From Diplosphaera chodatii (taxonomy: Eukaryota > Chlorophyta > Trebouxiophyceae > Prasiolales > Stichococcaceae), in assembly GCA_032358165.1 (NCBI GenBank), contig JAALGY010000008.1, positions 1,364,001 through 1,428,000 of the forward strand: 64,000 nucleotides of DNA, given 5' to 3'. Below, in pieces: positions 61,713-64,000 of the stretch. The notes beneath the pieces were generated by a model. That model did no database searches, was not told the DNA's origin, and saw only the letters and a program-made list of their open reading frames with translations. The position numbers and the translations under genes are program-made. How positions within the stretch are numbered: the stretch's first letter is position 1; each line of letters opens with the position of its first letter.

Positions 61713-64000
61713 TCACAGAACCGTCGCCATTGCAGAGCAGCCTGCATAGCAGGCACAGCAAGTCTTCTGCCCATTGCAATGCATGCCAGTGCAACAGCCC
61801 ACACGTGGTCGCAGGTTCAAATGCATGGTTGGGCCCCATATGTAATGTCACATATCCGTTCAACATGGGTGCTCACCCTTCTCATAGGCGCCGCCGCCTG
61901 CCTGGCAGCATGCCTCTTTCGATGGCCAGACTGGGGTGGACGTTTCAAGCGTGGAGTTGCCTGGCCCCTCGTTCCAGTAGCGCGCGCAGACTGTCATGTT
62001 CTCCTCGCACCTGCAGCAGGGATGGCATGTGCCAACTATGGCAGGTGCACATCAGCATGTTGTCACACAGCAGGCTGTAATAGCGGTGCGTACATGCGAA
62101 TCTTTCACCTCGGCTGGAAATGGAGGCATGCTTGAATCTGCTATCGTTTATGAAGGTTGCGCAAGACTCACGTGGCAAAACCGTGCTTGATGGCTGGCAC
62201 CCAGCAACCCAGGTCGCACTCCTTGCGAGGCGGCGTCGCAACAACGGCCTGCCAGATAGAACAGGCAAAGATGTATGAAGTCAACTGGTTGTGTCAAGCT
62301 CAACTCACTCAACCAGAAATCAAATGTTTTGCAGAGTTGCAACAAGTTGTACAGGACAGCGTGTTGACATGGTGCAGACTGGTAGGGTAAGCACGCATCA
62401 GTGCATCCTGTCTCCTTGAATCGACACACCTGCCGCATCTTGGCTGCAAATGAACGAATGATGTCGAAGGTGGAGTGGTCTGGCCGCACGCCATACTCCC
62501 CCGGCCCCACACCCAGATACACCTGCACGTCCCACCGCCAGAACAGCGCGCCCCGCAGGATCTTGCCGCTGCGCAACAGAAACAGAGCAAGGTGAGCATG
62601 CGTGCAGCCTGCTCATGAGTTTGCCAATGCAGTTCACCATATGCACTGCTGGTGCATCATCCAAGTGTGATGCAACGAGAGGCACACCTGTACACGGAGT
62701 CTGTGGTGACGCCAGTCATGGCCTCATACACCGGGTTGCGCTTCTTCTCGATCATGCCCTTCACAAAGTCCTTCTCCCACACGATCTTGCCGAACTCCTC
62801 CAGCAGCAGAGGCTTGTGCGTGTTCTCCTCTGAGTCGTCCATGTGGTCTGTCACCCACTTGACCAGAAATTTCTTCTGCTTCCTGCAGCCATATAGCGTA
62901 AACACTTGAGTCCCAGTGTCACGCCCTGCTCTAACAGTGCTGCAATGGATTTCCCTTGCCGGTACATCCTGGCTGAATCCACTCATGGAAATAGTGACGG
63001 CCTAGAGCTTGGGCAGCGTGGCGCACATCTCCCAGTTGTCGGGCCACACATGGATGCCCCCAAAGTCGACGCCCTTGGCATTCGTGTTGTTGGTGAAGTC
63101 CTGCCCTGTCTGCGTCGCCCACCTGACCGGAAAAGGGATGGACAGGCATCACAGGGCTGCTTCCGACCTGTGCTGCGAGTCACCTGATGACATTGCAGAA
63201 CAGCTGCAGGCTGCAAGCAGCACGCAGCAAGCAGGCTGAGCCTGCGGGCGGACCTCGAGGCGGGCATCTGGGGGTTGTTGTCGGCGCGCTTGTTGTCGGC
63301 GCCCCAGAAGCCCTCGCCGCCCGACGTGACCAGGTGGTTGGGGTCCAGCTCCTTCATGAAGGACGTCATCTCGTTGATCCACACCGGCATCGTGTCCTCG
63401 CACTCCGGCACCTGCAGGGCAGACGCCTCCTGTTGGACCTTTCCCCAAGACTTCGCAGGGTGACAGCCGTGCGATCAGAGTCACGGCATTGCTCCTGACG
63501 ACATACACGACAGAAAAACTACGCTCACCCGCCATGTTTCGCAGCGCGGCTCGTTCACGAGGTCCCATGCAAAGATGGTGGCATCATCACGGTACTTGCG
63601 ACCACTGATGGAGTTTGTGCGCTCCACAAGTGTCCTGTTGCGGGACCGTCATGGTACATCAGCACACAGCCCAGGCGGTGATACTGCTACATGATCTGCA
63701 ATGACGGTGGGTAATGCTAAGCGCACAGGAACATGCAGTGCGCACTTGAGGTGGTTCTTGTACAGCGACTTGCAGCCGTCGTCGCTCCAGAACACTGCGT
63801 GGCGCTCAACCTCGTAGTCCTTTGTCTCCTGGTCATACTCCTGCACACAGCAGTTACATACACGTTGACCGCTCTGCGCGACATTGCCTCAACCTCTAGT
63901 TGGGGCAGACGCCAGTTCTGGAACCAGAGCCCTGCAAGCTGCACGCGTGCATGGCGCGCCGCCTCACGTGCGTGGCCGTGTCGCCGGCCTTGTCGGCGGG
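61713..64000 (-). CDS. Endo-beta-1,4-mannanase, GH5_7 type, with Cys-rich C-terminal module (5' end outside window)
   Basis: This is a secreted-type glycoside hydrolase that cuts mannan backbones. The N-terminal part lies beyond the right edge. Exons read from right to left give LWFQNWRLPQLE (about 63910), EYDQETKDYEVERHAVFWSD (about 63780-63840), RKYRDDATIFAWDLVNEPRC (about 63545-63605) with the acid/base Glu in NEP, and DTMPVWINEMTSFMKELDPN then HLVTSGGEGFWGADN (about 63290-63400). Then come AKGVDFGGIHVWPDNWEM (about 63030-63085), HKPLLLEEFGKIVWEKDF (about 62770-62820) with the nucleophile Glu in EEFG, and LFWRWDVQVYLGVGPGEYG with RPDHSTFDIIRSF (about 62455-62570). Two further exons give KECDLGCWVPAIKHGFA (about 62165-62245) and a Cys-rich block (about 61885-62022: CEENMTVCARYWNEG, WPSKEACCQAGGGAYEK). 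The end is GCSAMATVL with TGA at 61713-61715. Both catalytic Glu are present. Confidence 0.88.

Overview
This is nuclear DNA of a eukaryote, most likely a unicellular green alga of the trebouxiophyte type. Nearly every gene is split into many short exons by GT-AG introns of roughly 80-300 bases, exons are GC-rich, and both strands carry genes. The gene content is green-lineage: a plant NADK2-type NAD kinase, two conserved plastid-type proteins of unknown function (DUF2358-like and DUF2854), a plant-type cytosolic pyruvate kinase, a long-chain flavodoxin, expansins and a GH5 mannanase. The class-level placement is inference. There are no bacterial-style operons, mobile elements, CRISPR arrays or rRNA/tRNA genes that I could recognise.

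Left part (1-13142): the 3' end of an NAD kinase gene (+), a DUF2358-like plastid-type gene (-), an alpha/beta-hydrolase with a signal anchor and a long low-complexity linker (-), and a leucine-rich-repeat single-pass membrane protein with no kinase domain (+).

Middle part (13727-46799): two very large genes on the minus strand dominate, condensin subunit CAP-D2 (about 10 kb) and the nucleolar ribosome-biogenesis factor URB1/Npa1 (about 14 kb). Between and beside them lie a NIF3-like gene (+, divergent from condensin), an acyl-CoA-binding protein (-), a small GYF_2-type domain protein (-) and a DUF2854 gene (+).

Right part (47349-64000): a pyruvate kinase (+) with 18 phase-consistent exons, 706 codons and an unusual insertion of about 125 residues; a flavodoxin (-); then three secreted cell-wall proteins in a row on the minus strand. 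These are an expansin with a Pro/Thr-rich tail, a second expansin, and a GH5_7 endo-beta-mannanase with a Cys-rich tail that runs off the right edge. This wall-remodelling trio is the most interesting unit in the window. Both expansins appear to carry Asn where expansins normally have the conserved HFD-motif Asp, and the three proteins together suggest a local wall-loosening module acting on a mannan-containing wall.

Gene models were built by eye from reading-frame continuity, splice consensus and family resemblance. Family names come from recognised motifs, not from database searches. Boundaries are firm where exon phases were checked (pyruvate kinase, flavodoxin exons 1-3, the final NAD kinase exons) and approximate elsewhere.
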